A program made the position numbers and the translations under genes. A stretch of 64,000 nucleotides of DNA, taken from contig NZ_LLXV01000019.1 of NCBI RefSeq assembly GCF_001431665.1, forward strand, positions 62,001 through 126,000, in the 5' to 3' direction. Shown here in pieces: positions 33,504 through 42,568 of this stretch (its first letter is position 1; the number at the start of each line of letters is the position of its first letter). Under the pieces are notes generated by a model, which worked only from the letters and a program-made list of their open reading frames with translations, was not told the origin of the DNA and did not search any database. Origin of the DNA: Stenotrophomonas beteli (GTDB lineage: Bacteria; Pseudomonadota; Gammaproteobacteria; Xanthomonadales; Xanthomonadaceae).

Positions 33504-34184
33504 GTGTTCTACGTCAGGGGGCTGAATGGACACCATGCGGTCAGAACTTGGAAGGTGGCCATTGTCGCGTGGCTGCTGCTGTCCTTTGCCGTTGCCGCAC
33601 AGGACGGTGTTCATGCCTACGACATCCCTGCGCAGCCGCTGGAACAGGCAGTCGAGCGCTTCAGTGTCATCAGTGGGTGGTCGGTGATGTACCCGGGCGA
33701 CCTGGCCGCGGGCCGCAGCAGCCATGCGCTGCGCGCCAGCCTGGCGCCGCTGCCTGCCTTGCAGGTGCTGCTGCAGGACTCCGGTATCGAGGCCGAGGTG
33801 ATCGGCGCGCAGCGCGTGGTGCTGCGCCGGGGCACGTCCTCGGCGGCCGAACCCGGTGTTGGTGCCGAACTCCCCGAGGCCGAACGTCGGCGTCGCTATG
33901 GCGGGCTGCAGCAGCGGCTGCGTGCGGCGTTCTGTGACGACCCGGAGATCGCGCCCGGCCGCTACGCCGCGACGCTGCGCTTCCGCATCGACGGCGCGGG
34001 CCGGGTGAGCGAGCCCGAGCTGCTGTCCGGCAGTGGCAGTGCCCGCCGCGATGCACGCTTGCTGCAGGCGCTGCAGGGCCTGGTGCTGGCGACAGAGGCC
34101 GCCGCGCTGACGCAGCCGGTGACCCTGCAGATCCGTCCTTCCGGCACCGACCACGACTGTGGCGCGCGCGCGCCCCTTCCATGA
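33504..34184 (+). CDS. VreA-like signalling protein: STN domain plus TonB C-terminal domain
   Basis: About 226 residues from a GTG preceded by GAGGG. A signal-anchor (about 16-32, WKVAIVAWLLLSFAVAA) precedes an STN domain (about 38-112: AYDIPAQPLEQAVERFSVIS...LQVLLQDSGIEAEVIGAQRVVLR), normally found at the N-terminus of signalling TonB receptors or secretins. A TonB-type C-terminal domain follows (about 135-220). No beta-barrel is present. The unusual STN-TonB combination next to an ECF sigma factor and a FecR protein matches VreA of the P. aeruginosa PUMA3 system. The start is uncertain because no ATG lies in frame at a suitable place. Confidence 0.8.
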   Translation: MFYVRGLNGHHAVRTWKVAIVAWLLLSFAVAAQDGVHAYDIPAQPLEQAVERFSVISGWSVMYPGDLAAGRSSHALRASLAPLPALQVLLQDSGIEAEVIGAQRVVLRRGTSSAAEPGVGAELPEAERRRRYGGLQQRLRAAFCDDPEIAPGRYAATLRFRIDGAGRVSEPELLSGSGSARRDARLLQALQGLVLATEAAALTQPVTLQIRPSGTDHDCGARAPLP

Positions 34185-34200
34185 CTTCAAGGATTCGAAC

Positions 34201-34731
34201 ATGAGCAACAGTACGGCTGGGGCAGTTGACCTGATGGACCACCTTCTGGGGGCCTACGACGAGCTGAAGCGCCGGCTGGTGCGCAAGCTGGGCTCGGAAG
34301 AGCTGGCAGGCGACGCGCTGCAGGACACATGGATGCGCCTGAGTGCGCGCCGTGGTCGTCTGGATGCGGTGCAGAATCCCGCGGCCTATCTGCTGCGCAT
34401 GGCGATGAATACCGTGATCGACCGCCAACGCGCCGACCACCGCCTGCTGAGCCTGGAAGAGGTGGATGCGCTGATGGACATGGCCGACACCGCGCCGGGT
34501 CCGGCACAGGCAGCCGAGCTGGACTTCGCGCTGGAGGATATGGTCGGCCTGCTGCAGCGCATGCCCGAGCGTCGCCGCCGCATCCTGCTGGCGATCCGTG
34601 TCGACGGGCTGCAGCAGCGTGATGTGGCCGACCACCTGGGCGTGTCGCTGCGGCTGGTGCAGCGCGAGTTGAAGGCGGCCCAGGACTACCTGGCCGAGCG
34701 CAACGGGCAGGGGCGCCAGGTGCGGTTCTGA
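34201..34731 (+). CDS. ECF sigma factor, FecI/VreI type
   Basis: 176 residues. Region 2 (LLGAYDELKRRLVRKLGSEELAGDALQDTWMRL...NPAAYLLRMAMNTVIDRQRA) and region 4 (VGLLQRMPERRRRILLAIRVDGLQQRDVADHLGVSLRLVQREL). Directs RNA polymerase to a small regulon. The order STN protein, sigma, FecR is that of cell-surface signalling operons; the likely targets are the secretion genes downstream. The start MSNSTAG follows the previous gene by 16 bases. Confidence 0.9.
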   Translation: MSNSTAGAVDLMDHLLGAYDELKRRLVRKLGSEELAGDALQDTWMRLSARRGRLDAVQNPAAYLLRMAMNTVIDRQRADHRLLSLEEVDALMDMADTAPGPAQAAELDFALEDMVGLLQRMPERRRRILLAIRVDGLQQRDVADHLGVSLRLVQRELKAAQDYLAERNGQGRQVRF

Positions 34732-34800
34732 GCGACGGCATCCGTCTACACTTTGACGCCGAGCAGAACCCCGCAGCGTGCGGGTCCGGCATGAGCCCCC

Positions 34801-35781
34801 ATGGATCCTGACGATCGCCCGCAACGCCCGCTGGATGCCGTCGAGCGTCAGGCGCACGCGTGGGTGGTGCGGCTGACCTCGGGCGAGGCGACCGCCGCCG
34901 ACGGGCGCAGGTTCCGTACCTGGTGTGAGGCGGATCCGCGCCATCGCGAAGCGTTTGGCCGTGCGCGCCGGCAATGGGAGCTGGTGCGCCTGGCCGGCGA
35001 GCAGCTGCCTGCCACCGCGCGCCAACCGGTTGCTCCCACGCAGGTGCAGCGTTGGAGCCGCCGCGCGTTCCTCGGCGCAGCCATTGCCGCACCGGCCAGC
35101 CTGGCGGTGGTGGCGGCGGTTCGCCCTCCGCTGGGGCTGTGGCCGTCGGTGACGGCGATGGCTGCCGATTTCCACACCGGTACCGGTGAGCGGCTGCAGA
35201 TCGCGCCGTCGCCGCAGCTGAAGATCGAACTGGATACGCAGAGCAGCCTGCGCCGTCGCGCTGACGCGCAGCGCGACGGCTTCGAGCTGGTGCAGGGCCA
35301 GGCCGCGATCGAAACCCGGGCCGGCCTGCGCCTGGCCCTGTTCGCGGGGGCGGGCTGCGTGATTGCCGATGAAGGTGCGGTGCGCCTGGACGTGCGCAAC
35401 ACCCACGGCCAGGTACGGGTGACCTGCCTGCAGGGCAGCACCCGGATCGAGCACCCGCAGGGCCGCCTGCAGCTGCAGGCGGGCCAGCAGACCCGGTACG
35501 ACGAGCGCCTCAGTGGCGTGGTGGCCGAAGCCGTGGCCTCGGAAGTGAGTGCCTGGACCGAAGGCATGCTGGTGTTCCGCCGGGCGCCGCTGCGCGAGGT
35601 GGTGGAGGAGATCAACCGTTACCGCCGCGGAAAGATACTGCTGGGAGAATCGGCGTTGGCACGTGCGCCGGTCAGCGGCCGCTTCCGCATTGATGATCCG
35701 GATGCGGCACTGGAGCAGCTGCGACTGACGATGTCGCTGGATCTGCGTCGCTTTCCGGGTGGCATTGCCGTCCTTGGATAG
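34801..35781 (+). CDS. FecR/VreR-type anti-sigma regulator
   Basis: 326 residues. N-terminal cytoplasmic DUF4880-like part (AHAWVVRLTSGEATAADGRRFRTWCEADPRHREAFGRA), a membrane segment about 88-108 preceded by twin Arg (RWSRRAFLGAAIAAPASL), then the periplasmic FecR domain (FHTGTGERLQIAPSPQLKIELDT...) and a C-terminal STN-like fold (PLREVVEEINRYRRGKILL...). It holds the sigma factor inactive until the STN protein signals. The segment before the membrane helix looks like a possible Tat motif, as in many FecR proteins. Confidence 0.9.
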   Translation: MDPDDRPQRPLDAVERQAHAWVVRLTSGEATAADGRRFRTWCEADPRHREAFGRARRQWELVRLAGEQLPATARQPVAPTQVQRWSRRAFLGAAIAAPASLAVVAAVRPPLGLWPSVTAMAADFHTGTGERLQIAPSPQLKIELDTQSSLRRRADAQRDGFELVQGQAAIETRAGLRLALFAGAGCVIADEGAVRLDVRNTHGQVRVTCLQGSTRIEHPQGRLQLQAGQQTRYDERLSGVVAEAVASEVSAWTEGMLVFRRAPLREVVEEINRYRRGKILLGESALARAPVSGRFRIDDPDAALEQLRLTMSLDLRRFPGGIAVLG

Positions 35782-35839
35782 ATGAAGACGCTGGCCGTGC
35801 GCGCCGCGCAGGGCTGTTGCAAGCGAGGAGAGGCCAAGG

Positions 35840-36391
35840 ATGCGCAACGAGACCATCGGTGTGCTGGATCTGCGTCGCAATCTGTCGGCGCTGCTGGAAA
35901 CCACGCAGCGACGGCCGTTGATGGTGCATCGCTATGGCTCACCTTGGGTGTGCGTGGTGTCCGATGCGCAGTGGCGGCAACAGGCGGTGCTGCTGGATTT
36001 CGATCCGCAGTCGCACCCGCTGGCGATGCTGCTGCGCCTGCAGCAGCAGGCGCTTCCCCTGTCTGAAGCCGGCGCGTTGTCACCGGCGGTCCTCGCGCGC
36101 GCACTGCTGTTGATGGGGGTCCATGGCATTGACGATCTCGCGCAGCTGCACGAGCAGGTGCTGCACCATCGACTTTGGCACTGGTTCGTGGCCGGTACCC
36201 ACGGTGTGATGGACAGCTGGCAATTGCCGGCGCTGCGCGCGGCGATGGGATCATGGTGCGATGACGCGGAGATGACCGATGCGCTGGCCGCGTTCGCTGC
36301 GCGCAGCGATGTGGCGATACTGGCGCGCCGTTGCGGGGGCGAAGCACCGCGGCTGGAGCGCGAAGCCTGCAGGCAGATGACGCTGCGATGA
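35840..36391 (+). CDS. PhdA-like protein 1: Phd/YefM-like N-terminus plus helical domain
   Basis: 183 residues. Residues 5-45 (IGVLDLRRNLSALLETTQRRPLMVHRYG followed by a short beta end) follow the Phd/YefM antitoxin pattern: LR-NLS-LL, a short basic turn, and a beta strand ending VCVVS. Residues about 85-150 (HEQVLHHRLWHWFVAGTHGVMDSWQ) look like the DUF772 helical region of IS5-type transposases. There is no toxin gene beside it and no signal peptide. A paralogue follows. P. aeruginosa PhdA (PA0691), named for prevent-host-death similarity, is encoded in the equivalent locus. AAGG precedes the ATG. Confidence 0.65.
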   Translation: MRNETIGVLDLRRNLSALLETTQRRPLMVHRYGSPWVCVVSDAQWRQQAVLLDFDPQSHPLAMLLRLQQQALPLSEAGALSPAVLARALLLMGVHGIDDLAQLHEQVLHHRLWHWFVAGTHGVMDSWQLPALRAAMGSWCDDAEMTDALAAFAARSDVAILARRCGGEAPRLEREACRQMTLR

Positions 36392-36484
36392 CGTTGCCGA
36401 TGAAGCGCCACGCAGCGCACAGCGCTGCATGCGCGTTGTCGCTTCGCCTGCCTTGCTGACGTCTTCTCCAGAGTACGACGCACC

Positions 36485-37096
36485 ATGCGTCACGGAGCAC
36501 GGGCGGCGCCGATGGCAGACAGTCGCAGGATCAGCATGCTGGAGCTGGATCGTCACCTGAGTCAGTCACTGGAGCAGGCACGGCACACGCCGTTGAACGT
36601 GCAGCGCTATGGGCGCTCGTGGGTCTGGGTGCTGTCCAGCGACGCCTGGGCGGATGCGGCGCGTTGGGCGGCACTGGATGGTAGTGCGCACCCGCTGGTG
36701 GCGCTGCGAAAAACCCTCGACCTGCAGCTGCGCCCCTGGCCCGAAGCGGCCATGAGCCTGCTGCCGCTTGATGCGGGCGATGCGCGGCTGCTGCAACGCG
36801 CAGCCCTGCTGGTGGTCATGCGCGATCTGAACAGTGCTCAGCGCGTGTATGACGACCTGCGCTATCACCAGGCCTACCGGATGTTCATCGGCCTCGATCA
36901 TGGAACAGCGTGGTCGCCGATGCAATGCGTGCGCCTGCTGCAGGCCTGCGCGCACCCGTTGCTGCGCGGCTGCATCGACGATGCGCTGGCCAGCGTGCCG
37001 CAGCACCTGTTCGCGTCTGCATGTGCCCCGGCTGCACGTGTTGCGCCTGCACAGGCACACGCGCAGCGGATTTCCGGCGGATGTTTATCGTACTGA
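36485..37096 (+). CDS. PhdA-like protein 2: paralogue of the preceding gene
   Basis: 203 residues from the first ATG; the ATG at 36512 (MADSRRISMLEL) aligns better with its neighbour and may be the real start. The N-terminus ISMLELDRHLSQSLEQARHTPLNVQRYGRSWVWVLSSDAW copies the Phd/YefM-like pattern. A second part (RVYDDLRYHQAYRMFIGLDHG) resembles the transposase DUF772 core more closely than in paralogue 1. The C-terminal ~35 residues are Ala/Cys/His-rich and differ. Possible DNA-binding regulator of the secretion genes; this is inference. Confidence 0.6.
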   Translation: MRHGARAAPMADSRRISMLELDRHLSQSLEQARHTPLNVQRYGRSWVWVLSSDAWADAARWAALDGSAHPLVALRKTLDLQLRPWPEAAMSLLPLDAGDARLLQRAALLVVMRDLNSAQRVYDDLRYHQAYRMFIGLDHGTAWSPMQCVRLLQACAHPLLRGCIDDALASVPQHLFASACAPAARVAPAQAHAQRISGGCLSY

Positions 37097-37153
37097 CACA
37101 TGCACCGCTGACCATGGCGCAGCGGTCTCTTCCAGGATGACGAGGGCGGAACA

Positions 37154-37591
37154 ATGGCAAGGCAGGTTCGTGGTCGCAAAGCTCGGCAGCAGGGCTTCAG
37201 CCTGATCGAGATCATGGTGGTGGTGGTGATCATCGGCATTCTCGCCGCGTTGATCGTGCCGCGGTTGATGGACCGCCCCGACCAGGCGCGCGTGGTCGCG
37301 GCGCGCCAGGACATCGCGGCGCTGATGCAGGCGTTGAAACTGTTCAAGCTGGACAACGGGCGCTATCCCAGTGCCGAGCAGGGCCTGCAGGCGCTGGTGA
37401 AGCCACCGCAGGGCGGTGGCGCGATGCCGGTCACGCCCTATCTGGATCGTCTGCCGAATGACCCGTGGGGCCATCCGTACCAGTATCAGATACCTGGCAC
37501 CCATGGCGACATCGATGTGTTCTCGCTGGGCGCGGACAGCAAGCCCGGTGGCGATGCCGGAAACGCGGACATCGGCTCCTGGCAGCTGTGA
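37154..37591 (+). CDS. gspG: Type II secretion major pseudopilin
   Basis: 145 residues. Prepilin leader cut before Phe in QQGFSLIEIMVVVVIIGILAALIVP, then the GspG body with RYPSAEQGLQALVKPP and LPNDPWGHPYQYQIPG, and calcium-site-like DVFSLGADSKPGG. It builds the T2SS pseudopilus. First of a seven-gene run G-K-L-M-D-E-F; 57 bases after the PhdA-like gene. Confidence 0.95.
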   Translation: MARQVRGRKARQQGFSLIEIMVVVVIIGILAALIVPRLMDRPDQARVVAARQDIAALMQALKLFKLDNGRYPSAEQGLQALVKPPQGGGAMPVTPYLDRLPNDPWGHPYQYQIPGTHGDIDVFSLGADSKPGGDAGNADIGSWQL

Positions 37592-37600
37592 GGCAGGCCG

Positions 37601-38506
37601 ATGTCAGCCCGGATGCGTTCTGTTTCCAGTGCCCGTCAACGGGGCATGGCAGTGATCGTCGCGCTGCTGGTGGTAGCACTGGTGGCGGTGATGGCCACGG
37701 CGCTGCTGACCCGGCAGTCGGCCCAGCTACGTGCGCTGCGTGGCGAGCAGCTGCGCGCACAGGTGCGCATGGCCGTGGACGCAACGCTGGAGCGTGCGGC
37801 GCAGCAGCTCCGTGAGGATGTGAAGGAGCAGCTGACCACGGTGCGCAGCGGGCGCTGGGCACGCCCATTGGAGCTGCAGACGCCGTTGCTGGTGCAGCTG
37901 CAGCTGGTCGATGCGCAGTCGATGTTCAACCTGCGCAACCTGCTGGCGCATGGCAGGCCGGACCCCGAGGCGCGGCGCGCGTTCATCGCGTTGTGTGCCG
38001 GGCAGGGGCTGGGCCAGGGCGCCTGCGCATCGGCCGCGAACCACATCCAGGCGCGCCTGCGCGATGGCGACATGCAGGCGCAGGCACCGCTGCCGCGCGA
38101 ATCGCTGATCGAACAGGCGCTGCCGGGTGCCGATCCGGCGGCGTTGCGTGCGCTGGCGCGGCGCACCGTGGTGTTGCCGGCGCAGACCCTGGTCAACACC
38201 AACACCAGCGATCTGAGCGTTCTGCAGGCGGTGACGCCTGCGGTCGAGCCGGCACGGCTGCAGGCGCTGCTCGGTGAGCGTGACGCTGGCCATTGGCTGC
38301 TCAATCGTGGCGACATCGCCAACCGACTCCAACTGAGCAACGAACAGATGGCAATGCTTCCCCTGGGTATCCATAGCGAGTGGTTCCTGGCCATCGGCCA
38401 GGTGCAGGCCGACGGCAGCGCGGTTGATTTTCGCGCGCTGCTCTGGCGCGAGTATCGCGACGAAGGAGTGCGTGTGCAACGCGTGTGGACGAGGATCGGC
38501 GCATGA
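37601..38506 (+). CDS. gspK: Type II secretion minor pseudopilin, tip subunit
   Basis: 301 residues. Leader RQRGMAVIVALLVVALVAVMATALL, with Met after Gly as commonly seen in GspK, then a large globular domain (LVDAQSMFNLRNLLA...; TNTSDLSVLQAV). GspK caps the pseudopilus tip together with I and J, which here are encoded 22 kb away on the other strand. Overlaps gspL by four bases. Confidence 0.9.
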   Translation: MSARMRSVSSARQRGMAVIVALLVVALVAVMATALLTRQSAQLRALRGEQLRAQVRMAVDATLERAAQQLREDVKEQLTTVRSGRWARPLELQTPLLVQLQLVDAQSMFNLRNLLAHGRPDPEARRAFIALCAGQGLGQGACASAANHIQARLRDGDMQAQAPLPRESLIEQALPGADPAALRALARRTVVLPAQTLVNTNTSDLSVLQAVTPAVEPARLQALLGERDAGHWLLNRGDIANRLQLSNEQMAMLPLGIHSEWFLAIGQVQADGSAVDFRALLWREYRDEGVRVQRVWTRIGA

Positions 38507-39666
38507 ACGTGCAGCTTCGGGTGCGCCTGCCGGTGCTCGAGCGTCTGCGCGCCGACAGTGCGGTGGACTGGGCGCAGCTGCACAAAGGCGAGGTGCTGGC
38601 TCACGGTTGCGACACGCTGGCGGCGCTCGGCCTGCGGCATCCGCAGGCCGCGGTGCATGCCTGCCTCGATCCGAACGACCTGATCCTGCTGGAACTGCAG
38701 CTGCCACCGTTGTCCGGGCGCCGCCTGCAGTCGGCGCTGCAGGGTGAGGTAGAGGCGATGCTGCTGGATGACCTGCAGGAGGTAGCGCTGGCCCATGGTG
38801 CGCAGGCGGCGGACGGCACGGTTCCGGTGGCCTGGCTGGGTCAGCAGGCGCTTTTGCAGGCGCAGCAGCTGCTGGCTTCGTGTGCACTGCGGCTGCAGGC
38901 ACTGTATCCGACGCCGCTGCTGCTGCCCTGGCAGGACGCCCATGCCACGCTGCAGGTCAGCGGCGAGCACCTGCTGGTACGCAGCGGGCGCGATCGGGGT
39001 TTCGTTCAATGGTATGGCGGACGTGACGCCTGTGCGGTGATGCAGGCGCTGGCCGTGCGCCTGCAACAGGCCGGTGTGCAAGCCGTGCAGTGGATCGACG
39101 GTGTGCCGCCGACGTGGCCAGACAGCCTGCCGGCCACCGCCCTCGCGCATCAACGGCAGGCCTGTGGCCCTCTGCCGGGGTGGTCATTGCCGCTGCCCGG
39201 CACAGGCCGACAAGCACCGCGGCTGGCGATCGGCCTGGCAGTGGCGGCAGTGCTGCTGGCTGCACTCGGCCTGCAGCTGCAGTTCTCGCGTTGGCGAAGT
39301 GAGGGCGAGGTCCTGCAACAGGACATGGCACGCCAGTTCAGCGCACGCTTCCCGGAAATCACCGACGTGGTGGACCCGGTGCTGCAGGCAAGGCGAGCAC
39401 TGGCCGTGCCACTGCCGGCGCCGCCGTTGCCGCCGCTGCAGCGTCAGGTAGCCGGCACGCTGCAGGCGGTTCCGGAGCTGGCCGGGCAGGTGCGTAGCCT
39501 GCACTACCAATCGGGCCAGCTGGACATGGAGCTGGATGCTGCTGCCCAGGCATTGGCCGATGATCCCCAGCGGCTTGAGCACTGGCAGCAGGCGCTGCAG
39601 GCGCAGGGCCTGCAGTTGGCGCGCGACGCCGGTGGACGCCTGCGGGTGAGCGGAGCTGGACAGTGA
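38503..39666 (+). CDS. gspL: Type II secretion inner-membrane platform protein
   Basis: 387 residues. The cytoplasmic actin-like N-terminal domain recruits the ATPase GspE. One membrane helix lies about 245-262 (LAIGLAVAAVLLAALGLQL), then a small periplasmic ferredoxin-like domain. Low sequence conservation, but position and layout are diagnostic. Overlaps gspM by four bases. Confidence 0.88.
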   Translation: MNVQLRVRLPVLERLRADSAVDWAQLHKGEVLAHGCDTLAALGLRHPQAAVHACLDPNDLILLELQLPPLSGRRLQSALQGEVEAMLLDDLQEVALAHGAQAADGTVPVAWLGQQALLQAQQLLASCALRLQALYPTPLLLPWQDAHATLQVSGEHLLVRSGRDRGFVQWYGGRDACAVMQALAVRLQQAGVQAVQWIDGVPPTWPDSLPATALAHQRQACGPLPGWSLPLPGTGRQAPRLAIGLAVAAVLLAALGLQLQFSRWRSEGEVLQQDMARQFSARFPEITDVVDPVLQARRALAVPLPAPPLPPLQRQVAGTLQAVPELAGQVRSLHYQSGQLDMELDAAAQALADDPQRLEHWQQALQAQGLQLARDAGGRLRVSGAGQ

Positions 39667-40190
39667 CGACCCGTACCTTGCGACTGGGCGGGGAACTGGC
39701 GGGCCTGCAGCAGCGCTGGCTGCGCCTGCCACCGCGCGACCGGCTGATGCTGTGGGTGATGGTGGTGGCGCTGCTGGCGGCGGGTCTGTGGCTGTTGTGG
39801 CTGGAGCCGCTGCTGAAGCTGCGCGCGCACTGGCAGGCAGAGCTGCCGCGGCTGCAGGCGCAGTCGCGCGCACTGGCACCGCTGCTGCGCGTCCGTGAGC
39901 GCCAGCAGCTGGCGCAGGACCAGCATCCGACACTGGCCGGGCTGCGCGATGGAATCAAGGCGGCCGGTCTTGCCGATGGCCTGCACGTCGAAGCGCGCCA
40001 AGGACGCTGGCACCTGCAGGTGCAGGCCGTGCCCGCCGACGCGTTGTGGAACTGGCTGCTGCCGCTGCTGGCCGACCCGGCCATCGAGCTGCAGCAGCTG
40101 CAATTGACACGCACAGGGGATGCGAACATGCCGGCGGCACGGATTTCCGGAAACATCGTGATGGCGCTCGCTACCGGTGACCATCCATGA
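39663..40190 (+). CDS. gspM: Type II secretion inner-membrane protein M
   Basis: 175 residues from a GTG overlapping the gspL stop. Short cytoplasmic start (LRLPPRDRLMLWVMVV), membrane helix about 31-49, coiled linker, then a ferredoxin-like periplasmic domain. It partners GspL in the platform. Confidence 0.87.
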   Translation: MTTRTLRLGGELAGLQQRWLRLPPRDRLMLWVMVVALLAAGLWLLWLEPLLKLRAHWQAELPRLQAQSRALAPLLRVRERQQLAQDQHPTLAGLRDGIKAAGLADGLHVEARQGRWHLQVQAVPADALWNWLLPLLADPAIELQQLQLTRTGDANMPAARISGNIVMALATGDHP

Positions 40191-42568
40191 AGGCGATGCG
40201 CAGCCTTGCCTGCAGTACCGCGTTGGCACTGATGGTGGGCATGGCCCACGCGCCGGCTGCGGCACTGGCCCAGGACGCCCACGATGAGCCGGTACAGTTG
40301 AACCTGGTCGATACCGATATCGGTGGCGTGCTGCGCATGGCAGCGCGCTTCACCGGGCGCCAGTTCCTGGTCGATCCACGGGTGACCGGCAAGATGACCG
40401 TGGTTTCCGATGGCCCGGTCAGCCGTACCCAGGCCTACCAGTTGCTGCTGGGCGCACTGCGCATGCGCGGCTTCGCCGTGGTCGAGAACGGCGGCGTCAG
40501 CCGGGTGGTGCCGCAGGCCGACGCCAAGCTGCTTGGTGGACGCGTCGGCGGTGGCGGCGCAGGAGGCGAGATCGTCACACGCACCTTCGCGCTGCGTTAC
40601 GAGAACGCCGGCGCGCTGGTGGCGGTGCTGAGGCCGATGATCAGCCCGGACAATCCGATCACGGCCAACCCGGGCAACAACACCCTGGTGATCACCGATT
40701 ACGCGGACAACCTTGAGCGCATCGCGCGGGTGATCACCAGCGTCGATACACCCGCTGGCATGGATACCGATGTGGTGAAGCTGCAGCAGGGCATCGCCGT
40801 GGACGTCGCGGCGATGGTGGCGCCGCTGCTGGACGCGCAGGGCGCCGAAACCAGCCAGAAGGTGGTGGTGATGGCCGACCCACGCAGCAACAGCGTGCTG
40901 CTGCGCTCCAGCAGTCCCGGTCGCACGCGGCTGGCGCGGCAGCTGGTGGAGAAGCTGGACCGCGCCCAGGACGAGTCCGGCAACCTGCATGTGGTCTACC
41001 TGCGCAATGCCCAGGCCAACCAGTTGGCCGGCGTGCTGCGGGGCGTGGTGGCCGGGCAGAGCGATGCACCGGCAATGAGCAGCAATGAAGGCATCACACC
41101 ACTGTCGGGTGACACCAACCGTTCCACGCCCACGCAGCCGTCGCAACCGCAACAGGCCAAGGCGGGAGGGAATGCGCTGGAATCACAGCGGCTGGACCCC
41201 AACCGGCGTGACCCGATCGATGCCGGTGGTACCAGCTTCAGCCAGAACGGCATTTCGGTGCAGGCCGATGTGGCCACCAACACGTTGCTGATCTCGGCGC
41301 CGGAGCCGGTGTACCGCAACCTGAGGCGGGTAATCGACCAGCTCGACCAGCGCCGCGCGCAGGTGCTGGTCGAGAGCCTGATCGTGGAGGTCAACCAGAC
41401 CGACGCGGCTGAGCTGGGTGTGCAATGGATGCTGGGCAATGGGCGTACCTTCGGCGGCACGCACTTCGGGGGTGCCACCGGCGGCAGCGGCTTGAACACC
41501 TCCGCGCGCACCACGCTGGACGTGCTGCCCAGGGATGGCCTGAAGATCGGCGTGATCGACGGCACCATCAACCTGCCCGGCGTCGGCCAGATCCTCAACA
41601 TGAAGGCGTTGGCCAACGCGCTGCAGAGCAAGGGCGGCGCCAACATCCTGTCCACGCCGAACCTGATGACGCTGGACAACGAAGCGGCCAGCATCATGGT
41701 CGGGCAGACCGTGCCGTTCGTCAGCGGCCGCTACGTGACCGATGGTGGCGGCGGCAGCAACAATCCGTTCCAGACCATCGTGCGCGAGGACGTGGGCCTG
41801 AAGCTGCGCGTTCGCCCGCAGATCTCCGAGGGTGGCACGGTGAAGCTGGACATCTACCAGGAGGTCAGCAGCATCGATGCGCAGAGCGCGACCAGTACGG
41901 CCGGCATCATCACCAACAAGCGCGCCCTGGATACCAGCGTGCTGCTGGATGATGGCCAGATCATGGTGCTGGGCGGCCTGCTGGAGGACAGCGTCAGCCA
42001 TGGCCGTGATGCGGTGCCGGGGCTGGGCAGGATACCGGTGCTGGGCGCGTTGTTCCGCAGCGATACCCGCAAGCGTGCCAAGACCAACCTGATGGTGTTC
42101 CTGCGCCCGCACGTGGTGCGCGACCCCGCCGCCGGCCAGCGTCTGACCCGCGACCGCTACGACTACATGCGCAACGCGCAGGCCAGCGCGCAGCCGGTAC
42201 AGAGCTGGGCCTTGCCTGCGCTGTCGGCGCCGCAGCTGCCACCGCAGGACTTGTCTGTGCTCGGCCAGGGCAACGCGCGCGATGGGCAGGGCCAGCCGCT
42301 GCAGAACACCAGCCTGGCGGCGTTGTATCCGGCCGGCGAGGGCGATGCCCAGCTGGTGCAGTTCGCACAGGGGCTGGACCCGGCGCGTGCCAGCCAGGGC
42401 GTGGCACAGGTGCGGGCACTGGGCCTGCAGGCCTATGCCGAAGCGACGCCCGGCGAGAGCGGGCAACGCCTGCGCGTGCGATTGCCACGCGATCCGGCGA
42501 CGCTGGACCCGGCGCTGCAGCAGTTGCGCGCGCTGGGCTACACGCCGGAACTGGTGATCGGGCCGTGA
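40187..42568 (+). CDS. gspD: Type II secretion secretin with C-terminal SPOR-like extension
   Basis: 793 residues. Sec signal 1-29; N0 domain (PVQLNLVDTDIGGVLRMAARFTG), N1-N3 domains with a gap filled by a Gln/Pro/Thr linker (about 300-330), and the secretin core with VGQTVPFVSGRYV and GKVKLDIYQEVS-type strands up to about residue 650. After YMRNAQA comes an extra ~130 residues. Its last ~75 (VQFAQGLDPARASQGVAQV...RVRLPRDPATLDPALQQL) follow the SPOR peptidoglycan-binding pattern. No lipobox after the signal, unlike the lipidated HxcQ secretin as I recall it. Overlaps gspM and gspE by four bases. Confidence 0.93.
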   Translation: MKAMRSLACSTALALMVGMAHAPAAALAQDAHDEPVQLNLVDTDIGGVLRMAARFTGRQFLVDPRVTGKMTVVSDGPVSRTQAYQLLLGALRMRGFAVVENGGVSRVVPQADAKLLGGRVGGGGAGGEIVTRTFALRYENAGALVAVLRPMISPDNPITANPGNNTLVITDYADNLERIARVITSVDTPAGMDTDVVKLQQGIAVDVAAMVAPLLDAQGAETSQKVVVMADPRSNSVLLRSSSPGRTRLARQLVEKLDRAQDESGNLHVVYLRNAQANQLAGVLRGVVAGQSDAPAMSSNEGITPLSGDTNRSTPTQPSQPQQAKAGGNALESQRLDPNRRDPIDAGGTSFSQNGISVQADVATNTLLISAPEPVYRNLRRVIDQLDQRRAQVLVESLIVEVNQTDAAELGVQWMLGNGRTFGGTHFGGATGGSGLNTSARTTLDVLPRDGLKIGVIDGTINLPGVGQILNMKALANALQSKGGANILSTPNLMTLDNEAASIMVGQTVPFVSGRYVTDGGGGSNNPFQTIVREDVGLKLRVRPQISEGGTVKLDIYQEVSSIDAQSATSTAGIITNKRALDTSVLLDDGQIMVLGGLLEDSVSHGRDAVPGLGRIPVLGALFRSDTRKRAKTNLMVFLRPHVVRDPAAGQRLTRDRYDYMRNAQASAQPVQSWALPALSAPQLPPQDLSVLGQGNARDGQGQPLQNTSLAALYPAGEGDAQLVQFAQGLDPARASQGVAQVRALGLQAYAEATPGESGQRLRVRLPRDPATLDPALQQLRALGYTPELVIGP

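Noticed and set aside
35840-36391. Toxin-antitoxin module
   Set aside because: The Phd/YefM-like N-terminus suggested an antitoxin, but no toxin-sized partner lies beside either copy and the proteins are too long.
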